Below the pieces are notes generated by a model that worked only from the letters and a program-made list of their open reading frames with translations, did no database searches and had not been told where the DNA came from. This document shows, in pieces, positions 46,515-56,068 of a stretch of 64,000 nucleotides of DNA; the stretch's first letter is position 1, and each line of letters opens with the position of its first letter. Location of the stretch: the NCBI GenBank assembly GCA_963669155.1, contig OZ022596.1:5348823-5412822 (forward strand), given 5' to 3'. Source of the DNA: Arbacia lixula. Taxonomy: Eukaryota > Echinodermata > Echinoidea > Arbacioida > Arbaciidae. The position numbers and the translations under genes were made by a program.

Positions 46515-48469
46515 TCGGTCAAGTTGGCAACTCAAGAATCAGAAACATCTGGAAGTCAAGTCGGCGACTCAAATGATATCGGGAACAGCGGAATGTGCTA
46601 ATGATTCGTCAAGGTTACGTCTTTTAGCTTACTTGTTTTGTATATTCATTTTTCATATTTGCTTCACGCATTACCGAAATGCAAACTTGTATGAAATGAT
46701 AAATAAATCATGTTGTAGTTAACGCGTATTTGCAGTCTATATTTCTTATCATCGTAGACAATTTACGCTTAACTAAAGAACCGACACCGTGTGGAAGTTG
46801 TAAAATCGTAATATATAAACATCAAGAAAGCACAAGGTTTATGAGCTTTTTCGCAAGATTGATAAAAGACGCATGCTGAATCAAAAATGAAATCAGGCAA
46901 AAGCCGCTGAACTAATAAAAATACGAGAACGACGCTTGTACCGCGCACACACAGCACTTTCTATCGTGTATATCGTCGCGGTTATGATGGTGGAGCGCGC
47001 GCTGCGAGAAAATTTTGCCTCGAAGCAATAATAAAATTAACGCGATTAAAGAAAAACAGTTCATAATTACGCCCTACCGGAGGGAACGATTCAATCAACA
47101 AGCACGCGTTTTGATTTATGACAAGTCAGTCACCGCGATTCGGTGGAAATAGCTAGGTAGACGGTGGAGAGGGGGAGAGAGAGAGAGGGGTAGATCGACA
47201 AGGGAAAAGAGAAGATAATCAGATAGATGAAGAGTAAATAGAAGTTTATGGATTGGTAAAGAGATTCAGCAATAAATCGAAACGTTGTGGACAGGATTCG
47301 GAAGTTTGCAACACGCGCACGCCGAAAACGAGGTAGATATAACGCGTGCGAGCGAGCGGCACATTGATTTCAGATTCCAGTCAAAATCAGATCGATGCTC
47401 GTGGAATTTTTAAGACTTTTAAGTCGAACTGTTATCCAGAAATCAAATCAGGGTGAAGTGGGTCGTTCAAGATGCGATAAAAATCAGTCTGACTTCGATA
47501 CAATAACAAAAGGGTGAGGGAGCTGTTAGTTTACGATCTAACTTAGATATCAGACAGGTTTTGACATACTTTCTTCGCGTTTGTTTGCTATTTCTTATAT
47601 CTCACCATCTCACTCACTCTCACTTGCAAGTAAAACATCCTTTTCAAATGCAACGTTAATGGCTCTATTTGGCAACTTTTATACCAACTCTTGGAAGGGA
47701 GTTAGATCTATAATGCTGCCTTGTTCTTAATATCTTCATAGGTTTATAATTATTATCAGTTTGAATAAATGCGAGTTGTTACTTCCAAAAATTCATTATA
47801 TAGTTTGCTGCATAAATACATCTTTTTTTTAAACTCAAAATATGTAGGAATCTGTCAAGATATTGTATGCGCTTATAATCACATGTATAACTGAATATTG
47901 CACATATTAAAAAAGCAGGCCTATACAAACAAACAAATCAACCTCTTTTATGGACCAAGCTAAACAGAATGAAATGAAGGAAAAGATGTGAAAGTGTTCT
48001 TAAAAAGAAGAAAGAAAACTTTCGTTTTTCTTTCAGAAAGTGAGAGAGAGAAATAACGTTAACTCGAATGATATCACAACTACGTTCATGCCATGACTAT
48101 TTCAAAATGTATGTTTGATTTCACTAACTATGAATCGTTCCTGTCCACTGTTTTTGCGACCCAGCTGAAAGATATAACAAGAGTTTTTGAAACAAGATTA
48201 CAATCAAGATTCTACAGATTAATCAACAAAGTGTGCTTCACATATCAGTACAGATAGTGAGATACACCCAACAAGCAAACACTGTACAGTAGAGTTATAA
48301 ATGAGCATTTGAGTGTGCACAATAGAATATAAACGTTGATAGAGATGTTGTTTACATTAAATGATACAGGTTTTACATTTAGTTGGATTAGATACAATAC
48401 AAAACATTTCAACAACATGTAAAGAAAGCAAGATTTCTAAGCTTTTGAAAATCAATTCGGAGGAGTGCG
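46515..48469. other. Proximal intron, CpG-richer, possible regulatory DNA, no exon seen
   Basis: The stretch 46900-47420 is notable for CG dinucleotides (GTGGAGCGCGCGCTGCGAG, CACGCGCACGCCGAAAACG, AACGCGTGCGAGCGAGCGGC). A TTAATGGCTC/AATTAACGCG flavour of homeodomain sites is also present. It lies just 3' of the CUT exon on the gene strand, where 5'-intronic regulatory DNA is common. A small GA tract is at 47168-47190. Confidence 0.35.
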
Positions 48470-48476
48470 TCTTACC
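48470..48476 (-). other. Splice donor of the CUT exon
   Basis: On the minus strand the sequence reads AGCAG|GTAAGA, a full U1 consensus match. It interrupts codon 352 after its first base. Read-through would add a short non-Onecut tail (GKTHSSEL and onward) before a stop at 48357, so the family-conserved LRLAAC sequence requires splicing here. Confidence 0.95.
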
Positions 48477-49529
48477 TGCTAATCTTAACGCAGACATTCT
48501 TTGGAATTCGGGTTCCTGAAGCCATTTCCACATTCGTCTGAAGGTCTCCCGACCACTTTTTAGTTTACTCCAGGGTTTTGGGTTTCGAAGAAGGTCCGAT
48601 AACGTGCCTTGACTGCGGCATAAAACCCGCTGCGCGAAGACGGCTTGGGGTATGCTATACCGCTTGAGTTCGCTTGTCACCCGGGCAGCGATTTCCTTGG
48701 TGTTGATTTCTTCCCCGGCCTGCCCGGCGTCGCGCGAGTTCACGGACCCTCGATCACTGCCGCGACTCCCGGGTGGAGGGATGGAAGGCGATGGTGTGTG
48801 GTGCGGGTGGCCAGCGAGCCCGTTGATGACCATAGGGGTGGTCAAGCCAGTTCTTTGGGTGTGGTGATGGGGGAATCCGCGCATGTGTTGAGCGTTGTGC
48901 GTGAATTGGTCGTAGCCGTTCATCGAGGCGGCATACCGGGGTTCGCTGGGCGAACAGGTTCCGTGGTGCGGGCTCCCGTAACTCCCCATCGGCATTGCTT
49001 GGTGATGTCCGTAGCCGTTTAAGACGGAGTTCGCAGCCGGTGACCCCCCGAAACCCATATTCATTCCCCCAAGTTTGTCGTAGTTATTCATGGCTAAGTT
49101 CGACGAATTCATGAGTGAAAACCCACCTCCAACGTTCGTATCATGTCTAAGCTTATCGGCTACCGTGTTAATGGACGGGAGAGGTTGTAGAGGAGTTAAC
49201 GTCGTGTAGCTCCCAGATGTCATGCTGTTGATTCCTGGCCCGCTCTGGAAGCTGTTCATGCCGAGCGCCGAGCCCATCCCGTAGTCGGCCGCGGCGGCCG
49301 CAGCCCCGCGGTAGTCGGGTTCAAGCATCCCGCCGAAGCCCGTGAAACTCCCCGGCCGGGAGTGGCGGCTGACCGCGAAATCCGTGGCGCCGAAGATATC
49401 TCCGGGGTTGAGCCCCGGCACGACTGACGAAGAACTCGTATTATCAGGTAAGGTGTGCAGAGAAGCTGCAGTAGCGCTATCACTCAACACGCTACTTGTC
49501 TCCAGCCCAACTAGCTCGCTCGAAAGCAT
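48476..49529 (-). CDS. onecut: Onecut/HNF6 transcription factor, exon with N-terminal region, STP box and CUT domain
   Basis: This exon encodes residues 1-351 plus the first base of codon 352 of a nuclear sequence-specific DNA-binding protein. From the ATG at 49527-49529 the order is: a Ser/Thr-rich N-terminus; an Ala run near residue 80; the Onecut STP-box motif at about 108-129 (YTTLTPLQPLPSINTVADKL); a Gly/Met/His-rich linker; and a complete CUT domain at about 273-351, starting EEINTKEIA and containing LKRYSIPQAVFAQRVLCRSQ, then WSKLKSGRETFRRMW. The CUT domain is almost identical to that of vertebrate HNF6/Onecut. The exon ends at a consensus donor (CAG|GTAAGA). The open frame continues 5' of this ATG to a TTG at 49592 without an ATG. 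The chosen ATG has a poor start context (C at -3), so an upstream mini-exon is possible and is listed separately. Family membership is certain; the exact N-terminus is not. Confidence 0.96.
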
Positions 49530-50352
49530 CTGGTAGAATGGTCGTTCAAGACGGTTGAAGCGGAGGCGCGTACGCGCGAGCCGCTGGACCAACCTAACTC
49601 GAAGAAAATGATAATAACTTCAGGGATAAAAATGATAATGCGAGCCAGCTCCAACCACTATGCACTCACCAAGTTCATGGTCTCGCAACGCACACAAACG
49701 CACGCGTAGAAAACCGAGATGGAGGGATGGATAGAGCGTGTGTGTGTCTGTGTGTATACACAACGTGTGTTTGCACGGTGTGTATGGCTATTCCTCCACC
49801 GTCTCTCTCTTCTCTCTTCCTTGCAGACGACACCGAGTCTTCGCGGGGGAAATTTATTCCAATCAGCTACTGCTTTCGCCGGGAGAGACCGAGCGAGTTC
49901 TGCTGGCTTTCCGTGTGAAGCCGCGCTCGACGATGGGGTGAAGGCGAGCGAGATGTTGAGGCGATGGAACGGCTGCCAATTCGGCCCTGAAATGCGTGAA
50001 GACCTCCTCAAAAACTCCACGAGCAATGGAGATTAAAAACAAAAAACAAAGTGACCGTGAGCAATGGATATAACGTTGCCTGATAACCCGGATCCAACCG
50101 TACAATTCTCAGCATGAATTCAACAGCTAAACCTTTGATAGTTAGCCATTGATAGTGAATACTTTATCCCACTATTGATGAATCACTGTCCATCAAACTC
50201 CTAGGGATGATAAAAACACCCCATGAAAATGATAGCAATATCCACGATGGAAGCGAGGAGGGGGGACCGAGAAAAAATGAACGGGGAAACTTTTGGCGGT
50301 GGATGATTTAACGAAGCGTGAGCGAAAAGCGAAGGCGGCGGACAGCGAAGTT
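49530..50352 (-). other. Probable 5' leader of the Onecut transcript
   Basis: This is the region between the candidate TATA-directed start and the coding exon. It is more GC- and CpG-rich than the intron around it. The 430 bp just upstream of the MNL codons lacks any minus-strand ATG, while four ATGs occur further 5' (about 50113, 50148, 50190, 50222). The real leader may therefore start nearer than the TATA box suggests, or be spliced. Extent is an inference. Confidence 0.45.
49670..49678 (-). other. Possible coding mini-exon (Met-Asn-Leu) or 6-codon upstream ORF
   Basis: On the minus strand the sequence is ACC ATG AAC TTG followed at once by GTGAGT, a good splice donor. The ATG has A at -3, a far better start context than the ATG at 49529. 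Splicing to the AG immediately before that ATG (CTACCAG|ATG, intron 140 bp) would give MNLMLSSELVGLE in frame. That loosely resembles the human HNF6 start MNAQLTMEAIGELHG. If it is not spliced, the same ATG opens a short upstream ORF (MNLVSA, stop). No other minus-strand ATG occurs between this one and about 50115. The acceptor has only a moderate pyrimidine tract. Confidence 0.45.
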
Positions 50353-50374
50353 GCTACGCCGATACTCCGGGGTG

Positions 50375-50382
50375 TATTTATA
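50375..50382 (-). promoter_or_regulatory. Candidate TATA box, TATAAATA
   Basis: On the minus strand CAGCTG (an E-box, 50384-50389) is followed by TATAAATA and then a GC-rich start region. A CA dinucleotide (GCAACTT) about 30 bp downstream, near 50352, could be the initiator. Position and orientation suit the Onecut gene, about 0.85 kb 5' of the CUT exon ATG. No transcript evidence is available here. Confidence 0.5.
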
Positions 50383-51399
50383 CAGCTGTATGCTGGTCGC
50401 GCAAGGCTCCACTATCCCTGCGTATACACGCGCAAAACGTCGACGTCTATACGACCTCTTTTCTCCAAACACCAACCGTCAATAACTAACACGGTCCTCT
50501 ATGCAAGTCCCTTCCCCTAATACACAACCAACGCGATCCTGCTTTGGACCTCGAATGGTCTTCTTTCTCTTTTACAACTTCACATCGATAAATAACAAAT
50601 ACCCCCCTAACGAATTATAGTCCACATGCTCGCTGAACCGTGGTCCCAAGCCTAATTGTGCTAGTACAACGCATGCGCGGTTGTAACAAAACTACCTGTT
50701 CTGCCAGTGCGGCCTATTGTTATAGAAAGGTCTATTGTGTGCACTTATCTGCCTTGTAAATAGTAGACCAATGCACACGCGGCGTCATACTTTCACAACA
50801 CATGGGGTACTCGCACCACTTCACACCTTCGGGATTTACATATTGCAGTCTATTACCATACATTAATTCAATTCATGTGTAGATGGTCTACATGTATGAA
50901 GTAGAGCTTATAGCTCCATAAAGGATGGAGATGAGTTTTTGATCCAACATGATTATAATACTGTTTATAAAGCTATCCATATAATGTACATATTAACCAA
51001 GCGCAGTTTGAAATAAGTAAGAAATAAGCCCTTCTAAGTATATCTATTTCTGCAAATATACCTGTGTAATTTATTGGTTTCCAGTATCTTTCTTTTTTAA
51101 TAAATCTATATATCTATATAACGGCCGCAGCCGAGATGCTGTTCACCATGTACCAGAAATAAATAATAAATAAATAATAATAAATAAAAGTGACATATCT
51201 TGTATTACTTCTAAACGTATATGGTTGCCATGGTAATAATGAGCATAAATATAAGAGCCAATCCTTTGAAGTTGGGCTTGGTACCAATATGACCAAATGT
51301 GATTGGAAAATTATGTGATATAAATTTATATAAGATATTGGGTTTGCTCAATGTACATGATGTATGTTCATGGCGAAATATCACTTAGCACAATCTCTT
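50383..51399. other. Upstream flanking DNA of the Onecut gene
   Basis: The first 400 bp hold scattered CG dinucleotides (GCGCAAAACGTCGACG, AACGCATGCGCGGTTG) and could be proximal promoter. Beyond about 50830 it is AT-rich with AATAAATAATAAATAAATAA simple sequence near 51160. No gene seen. Confidence 0.4.
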
Positions 51400-51720
51400 T
51401 TTGGTCCCTCCCCCCCCCCCCCATTTTCTTTCGCCACCTTCTTTTTTACCATGTATTGTGCTTTTGGGGTCTTTCTTCTCTTTACTGATCCAGTCATTCT
51501 CCTTTCCCTTCTCCTCCACTGCCATCTCCTTCTTCTATCCTGCCCCCTTCTCTCTATCTTAACTTTCTTCTCCTTCTCCTCCAACTTTCTTTCTTCTTGT
51601 CTTGATCTTGAAATTCTATCTTTCCTTCTCCTCTATTCTCTATCTTCACCATCTTCTACCTCTTCTTAATCTTCTCATTCTTTTTCTGCATCACAATATT
51701 TCCACCTCGCCTTTCGCCTT
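51400..51720. repeat. Pyrimidine-rich tract with C13 run
   Basis: C run at 51410-51422 followed by CT/CTT-rich DNA. Confidence 0.8.
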
Positions 51721-51949
51721 TCTGCAATAAGCACGTTTGAATCGTATGATGTTATTGTTATATCTTGTACATGCCATTCCTCATTGTCGGATTCACTAGT
51801 TCTGGTGCATTGACCGACAGAATGTGGTGGAACATGTATTCCCTGTCACACTTTGACCGACAGAGGGCTTTCTGCTATAACAAAACCAAGAAGAGATCTT
51901 TACCTGTCTTAATTAGAGCATGTCATGCAAAGTACAGTCGTTCCTCCTC

Positions 51950-52125
51950 TGCGTCCTCTTCTCGTCAGTCTTCTCTCTTTCTTTCCTTTCATCTTCCTCT
52001 CCCTCCCTCGCACCCCCCTTTCTCATCCCCTCTCTCCCTCTTCCACTCTCTTTATCTCCCTCTCTCTCTCTCTCTCTCTATCTATCTCTTTCTCTCCCTT
52101 GTCCTCCCCTACCTTTACTTTCACA
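51950..52125. repeat. Pyrimidine-rich tract with (CT)n
   Basis: CT repeats at about 52056-52080 in C/T-rich DNA. Confidence 0.8.
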
Positions 52126-52352
52126 AGATCTGTATTGTTCTCATAATTTTTATACTCTTTACCTTATCCGTATAGATCATTATGATAAATGATTGAGTAT
52201 AACATGTGTTTTCATACTTCCTTGAAAATAATGCATTTTGCCCTTTGTGATATCATTGCAATAGGATTAAGTACTATACATATTTAATCTATCTGTCTGT
52301 ACTAATTATGATGTACTTCATCCTGGTTACCTCTTGAGTCAATAGTTTTTAG

Positions 52353-52554
52353 CCCCCCCCCCCCCCCCTCTTTTTCTCGGTTTCCCCGTTTCTCTGTTTA
52401 TATGGATATCTCTTTCTTTCTTTTTCTACTATTTTCTTACTGACACTCTCTCGGTCTCTCTGTCTGTCTGTCTGTTTGCCTCTCAATATGTTTCTCTGTC
52501 CGTCTCTCTACCTCTCTTATCATCTCTGTATGTCTCTCTGCCTATCTGTCCGCC

Positions 52555-52599
<45 letters not shown>

Positions 52600-52715
52600 A
52601 TATATTTCTCTGTCTGTCTCTCTATCTCTCTTATCACCTCTGTACATCTTTCTGCCTGTCTGTTTGCCTGTCTGTCTGTCTCTATCTCTCTCTTTCTATC
52701 TCTAACTCTCTCATA
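52353..52715. repeat. C16 run, then (CTGT)n arrays
   Basis: C homopolymer 52353-52368; CTGT tetranucleotides at 52460-52476, 52556-52594 and 52668-52680. The block TCTCTACCTCTCTTATCA..CTCTGTATGTCTCTCTGCCT is duplicated (about 52505 and 52618). Confidence 0.9.
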
Positions 52716-53255
52716 CACACACATACTAACCCACACCCTGTCCCACGTCCTCGTTCTTCTCTCTTCATCTAATATCCAGCCCACCCCATTGCTGCCCTCT
52801 CCTCCTTCCCCCAAACCCTCCCTCACAACCCCCTCAGAGCCCCAGCATGACACATCGTCTGCCTATAAAATGTATGCTTAACATTATTTCGTTTTAGCTT
52901 ACTTAAATTGTTGTGATCCCTCTTTCCTCTTTATTAGTTTCCTCTACCTCTGTATTTCTGGATATCTCTGTCTTTTCTTTTCCTCGTTGTTTCTTACTGA
53001 CAATCTGGTAATTTCTCTGTCTGTATATATCTCTTATGTCTCGCTCTGTCTGTCTGTCTGTCTGTCTCTCTTATACACACACTTACAGATAAACCCACGC
53101 ACCAACATCATCTCTCCCTTCTACCTCCCCCCTTCTGCATCCATTCCATCCTGCCCACCATTTCTCTCTCCTTCGTCCAACATCCCTGCCCCACCCCCCC
53201 CCTCCTCACCCCACCCCACCCCTCCCCCACACCTCCTCAGAACTCGAGCATGTCA
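52716..53255. repeat. Pyrimidine-rich low-complexity region
   Basis: Second, diverged copy of the CTGT-containing block (ATCTGGTAATTTCTCTGTCT..CTGTCTGTCTGTCTGT..ACACACTTACAGATAAACCC at about 53003-53095) followed by C-rich DNA. The order and motifs match 52440-52850, so this is a roughly 570-bp direct duplication. Confidence 0.65.
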
Positions 53256-53425
53256 AAAGAGCCTCTACCGGAAGTCCGTAAATGGCCGCGGAGATTTCCG
53301 AGAGGGCGATCACGGTGGGGCGAAACGCAGGCGCTGAATTTGAGAAGACGAGGTGGCACGAAGGAACGGCTTTTGTGCGAGTCGTGGTCTATCGAGACGT
53401 GAAGACAAATGGAACAATGGGATGG

Positions 53426-53465
53426 GGTGATGGTGATGATGATAATGATGGTGAGGATGATGATA

Positions 53466-53497
<32 letters not shown>

Positions 53498-53675
53498 AAT
53501 GATAATGATGATAATGATGGTGGTGATGATGATGAGGAGGAGGAGGAGGATGAAGATGATGAGGATGAGGATGATGATGATGATGATAATGATGATGATA
53601 ATGATGATGATAATGATGGAGATGAAGATGACGAGGAGGATGGTGATGATGGTGATGAAGATGATGTTGTTGTGA
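53426..53675. repeat. (GAT)n trinucleotide array
   Basis: GATGATGAT/AATGATGAT repeats with GAGGAG interruptions. The Asp-rich, Met-rich, His-rich and Ile-rich frames on both strands are repeat translations. Confidence 0.95.
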
Positions 53676-54490
53676 ATGGACGCCGAAGATGACAACTGAA
53701 AAATTCATGATGATGATTAAAATGATGTTAGTGATGATAGTGGTAAAACGTTGACAAGGAGGACACGAGGATAGTATCTGTGGTCATGGTGGTAGTGGTA
53801 CAAGTTATATCATTGGTAGTTAACACAATTCAGATGAAGACAGATGATGAAAGTGATGATAATAGTGTTGTAACCGTTAAAAAGGGCAGTATATAATTAC
53901 TTGAAGTGGTGATGAAGATATAAATGAACATAATTATATGTAGTTATATAGAAAATGAAGTCGATGGTACTTTTGTGACGGCGTTGATTAGGAGCACGGG
54001 AATGAGAATAAACAAATTCATTTTAATAAAAGAGTGATGAAAAAGACGATCTTACTCCGTAGTCTATGTTGTTATTGATGTTAATGATAGTGATGATGGG
54101 TATGATGATGATTATGAAGATGGTAAATGTAGTTATGGTGAAGACGGAGATAATAAAATGTATCATGTTAAAGACAATGCTGATGATGATAGTGGTTATG
54201 ATGAGTAGGATGGTGAAGCTTATAGTGATAATACAGTTGATGATGATGGTGGTTTTGATGTTGGTGGTGTTAATGGTGATGGTAAGAGTGATGGCGATGG
54301 TCTAGATTATAATGATGCTTCATTCATGATAATGAAGATGGTGATGATATTGATAACAGTGGTGGCAGTGAATGTGATGGGGGTAATGGTAATGACGATG
54401 TTGATAACGAAGAAATGATAAGAGTGACTGCTGAATTGATCGTGGCGCTGACGACAAAGGTGATTGCTAACATAATAGTGATGTAGCTAC
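53676..54490. repeat. Degenerate GATGAT/GTGATG-rich DNA
   Basis: Decayed extension of the preceding array, with GATGATGGTGATG-like fragments scattered for about 800 bp. Confidence 0.7.
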
Positions 54491-55229
54491 TATGGCTATT
54501 CTTGGTATGGTTGGTTTATTTTTCTCATTTTCCCACCTCCGCCTTTCTGCCCCGCCTTCTTTTCGTTCTCCTTATTTCTCGTTCTACCTCACTCTCCTCG
54601 CTCTCACCTCATTCATCTTGTACCCTAATTCTCCTCAAACAATTCAAACGTGAGCCTGAGAAAAGAACACAAGGTACCCCTTTCTTATCCACCTTTTACA
54701 ACCTCTTGGGTCCTTAAACCAACCAAATCCTCTCGCAGCATCCCATTTTCATAATCACCTCACACTGCAAAACCAACCTGTTTCATTCCCACGGCGTGTA
54801 AACCCCTTGTAATCCCTTCAACAGTTCAAGCAAAAACGCAAAAACACTTTCAACTTTAAATGGACGCGTACCCCCAACACAGCTTACACTTCACTGTAAA
54901 ATGTTGCCAAATTTTGCGTATTGTACGCCTGAACTAATCGGCTTTCTTTATTTCTCTTGTTTGAGGTAGAGGAGGATTATCGATCGATTGGTAATGACTT
55001 TGAAGGGGCTTATTTGAATCGATATAACAGGAGATGTGATCGATATGTAATCCGCCTCGGTGGTCTGTGTTCTAAGCTTGTGTAGAATTAGGCGGGTTAC
55101 ACTTCGATCTGTTTGAGCAAATGCGTTTCCTTTTTAGAGGGATTATTCCATGCCTTTTAAAAAGCCCGCTATGATTGCTCGTGTTTCCATTTTTTTTGTT
55201 GTTGTTCGTTTGGATCGGTTACCCTGGAA
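54491..55229. other. Upstream flanking DNA, no gene recognised
   Basis: Pyrimidine-rich patch 54520-54620, then AT-rich DNA with CGATCGATTGG and GAATCGATATAACAGG (ATCGAT, Onecut-like) at about 54979 and 55016. Confidence 0.4.
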
Positions 55230-55231
55230 CC

Positions 55232-55765
55232 AATGCATCTCTCCGTTTACCTTCTCATTACCATTGGCATGGAGGTGTGTAATAAGCCAATGGGGCTTGG
55301 AAGGCCTGGGTGTGTAAGGGTTATCTCTCTCATTACCATTGGCATGGAGATGTGTAATAAGCCAATGGGGCTTTCAAGGCCTGGTAATGTAAGGGTTAAC
55401 TCTCTCATTACTATTTCCATGGATATGTGTAATAAGTCAATGGGGTTTAGAAGGCCTGGCAATATAAGGGTTAACTCTCTCATTACCATTGGCATGTAGT
55501 AAGCTAATGGGGTTTTCGATTGTGTAAGGGTTAAGTCTCTCTTTACCATTGGCATGAAGATGTGTAATCAGCCAATGCGGTTTTGACGGATCTTGTGAAT
55601 GCAAGGGATACTGTCTCATGACAATATGGAAATGTGAAGTGCACCAATGGGGTTCTGAAGGCCTGATAATGTATGGGTTAATTCTCTTAGTACCATTGCC
55701 CCAATGGGGTGAGGTTATCCATTAAACCAATGGAGTTTTGAAGGCCTGGTAATGCCAGGGTTAAC
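55232..55765. repeat. Tandem array, unit 75 bp, about seven copies
   Basis: CATTACCATTGGCATGGA starts at 55256, 55331, 55406 and 55481 (exact 75-bp spacing); then shorter, diverged copies run to about 55765. Each unit has GTGTAATAAGCCAATGGGG, AAGGCCTGGTAATG and AAGGGTTAACTCTCT. CATTACCA and TGGTAATG form an inverted pair inside the unit. Confidence 0.92.
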
Positions 55766-55940
55766 CTTTCCTGTCCCACTGTCACATTTCTGCACCCGTA
55801 ATGCACACATTATGGAATACACGAGCAGTAATCTCGCACAGTGCCAATTAACCCTTCGTGTGTCTGACAGACTATTGTTCAATTGCCTCCATTGCACATA
55901 ACGATTTAACAATTTGCTTACCATGCTTACGGTGGTTTAT

Positions 55941-56068
55941 CGCCATTTCGTCCACTGCCATTTCGTTTAGTAGCCATATGGTCTAATGTCATTTCGTCTA
56001 CCATTAGTTGGTCCACTATGGACGAAATGGGTGGTAGACGAAATGGCATTAGACGAAATGGCATTTAC
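55941..56068. repeat. Palindromic repeat built on CCATTTCGT / ACGAAATGG
   Basis: CCATTTCGTCCACTGCCATT and CATTTCGTCTACCATTAG on the left are answered by GTGGTAGACGAAATGGCATT and AGACGAAATGGCA on the right. A foldback of about 128 bp with at least three motif copies in each orientation. Confidence 0.85.

Larger units (their letters stand above)
7003..48475 (-). other. onecut: Single large phase-1 intron of the Onecut gene (about 41.5 kb)
   Basis: The intron is bounded by GTAAGA (GT at 48474-48475) and GCGCAG (AG at 7003-7004). It separates the CUT domain from the homeodomain, which is the conserved intron position in Onecut genes. It holds no recognisable coding exon on either strand. Its contents are low-complexity tracts, repeats and candidate regulatory islands, listed separately. 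An alternative exon inside it cannot be excluded without transcript data. Confidence 0.93.

Noticed and set aside
48357-48475. Extension of the CUT-domain frame past the donor (GKTHSSEL and onward)
   Set aside because: Strong donor and the conserved downstream homeodomain exon show that this is intron; an intron-retention isoform is not supported by sequence alone.
48645-49022. 125-residue plus-strand frame opposite the CUT exon
   Set aside because: A shadow of the GC-rich, codon-biased Onecut exon; no domain.
49658-50026. 122-residue minus-strand frame ending in ETMNLVSA
   Set aside because: Opens from a TTG rather than ATG and lies in the probable leader; only its final ATG-AAC-TTG part is of interest.
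53282-53692. 136-residue Asp/Glu-rich frame that looks like an acidic nuclear protein
   Set aside because: Pure translation of a (GAT)n array with only short non-repetitive ends; overlapping frames of similar length exist on both strands.
55233-55499. 88-residue frame with repeating MGLGRPGCVRV-like units
   Set aside because: Translation of the 75-bp tandem array, whose unit length is a multiple of three.
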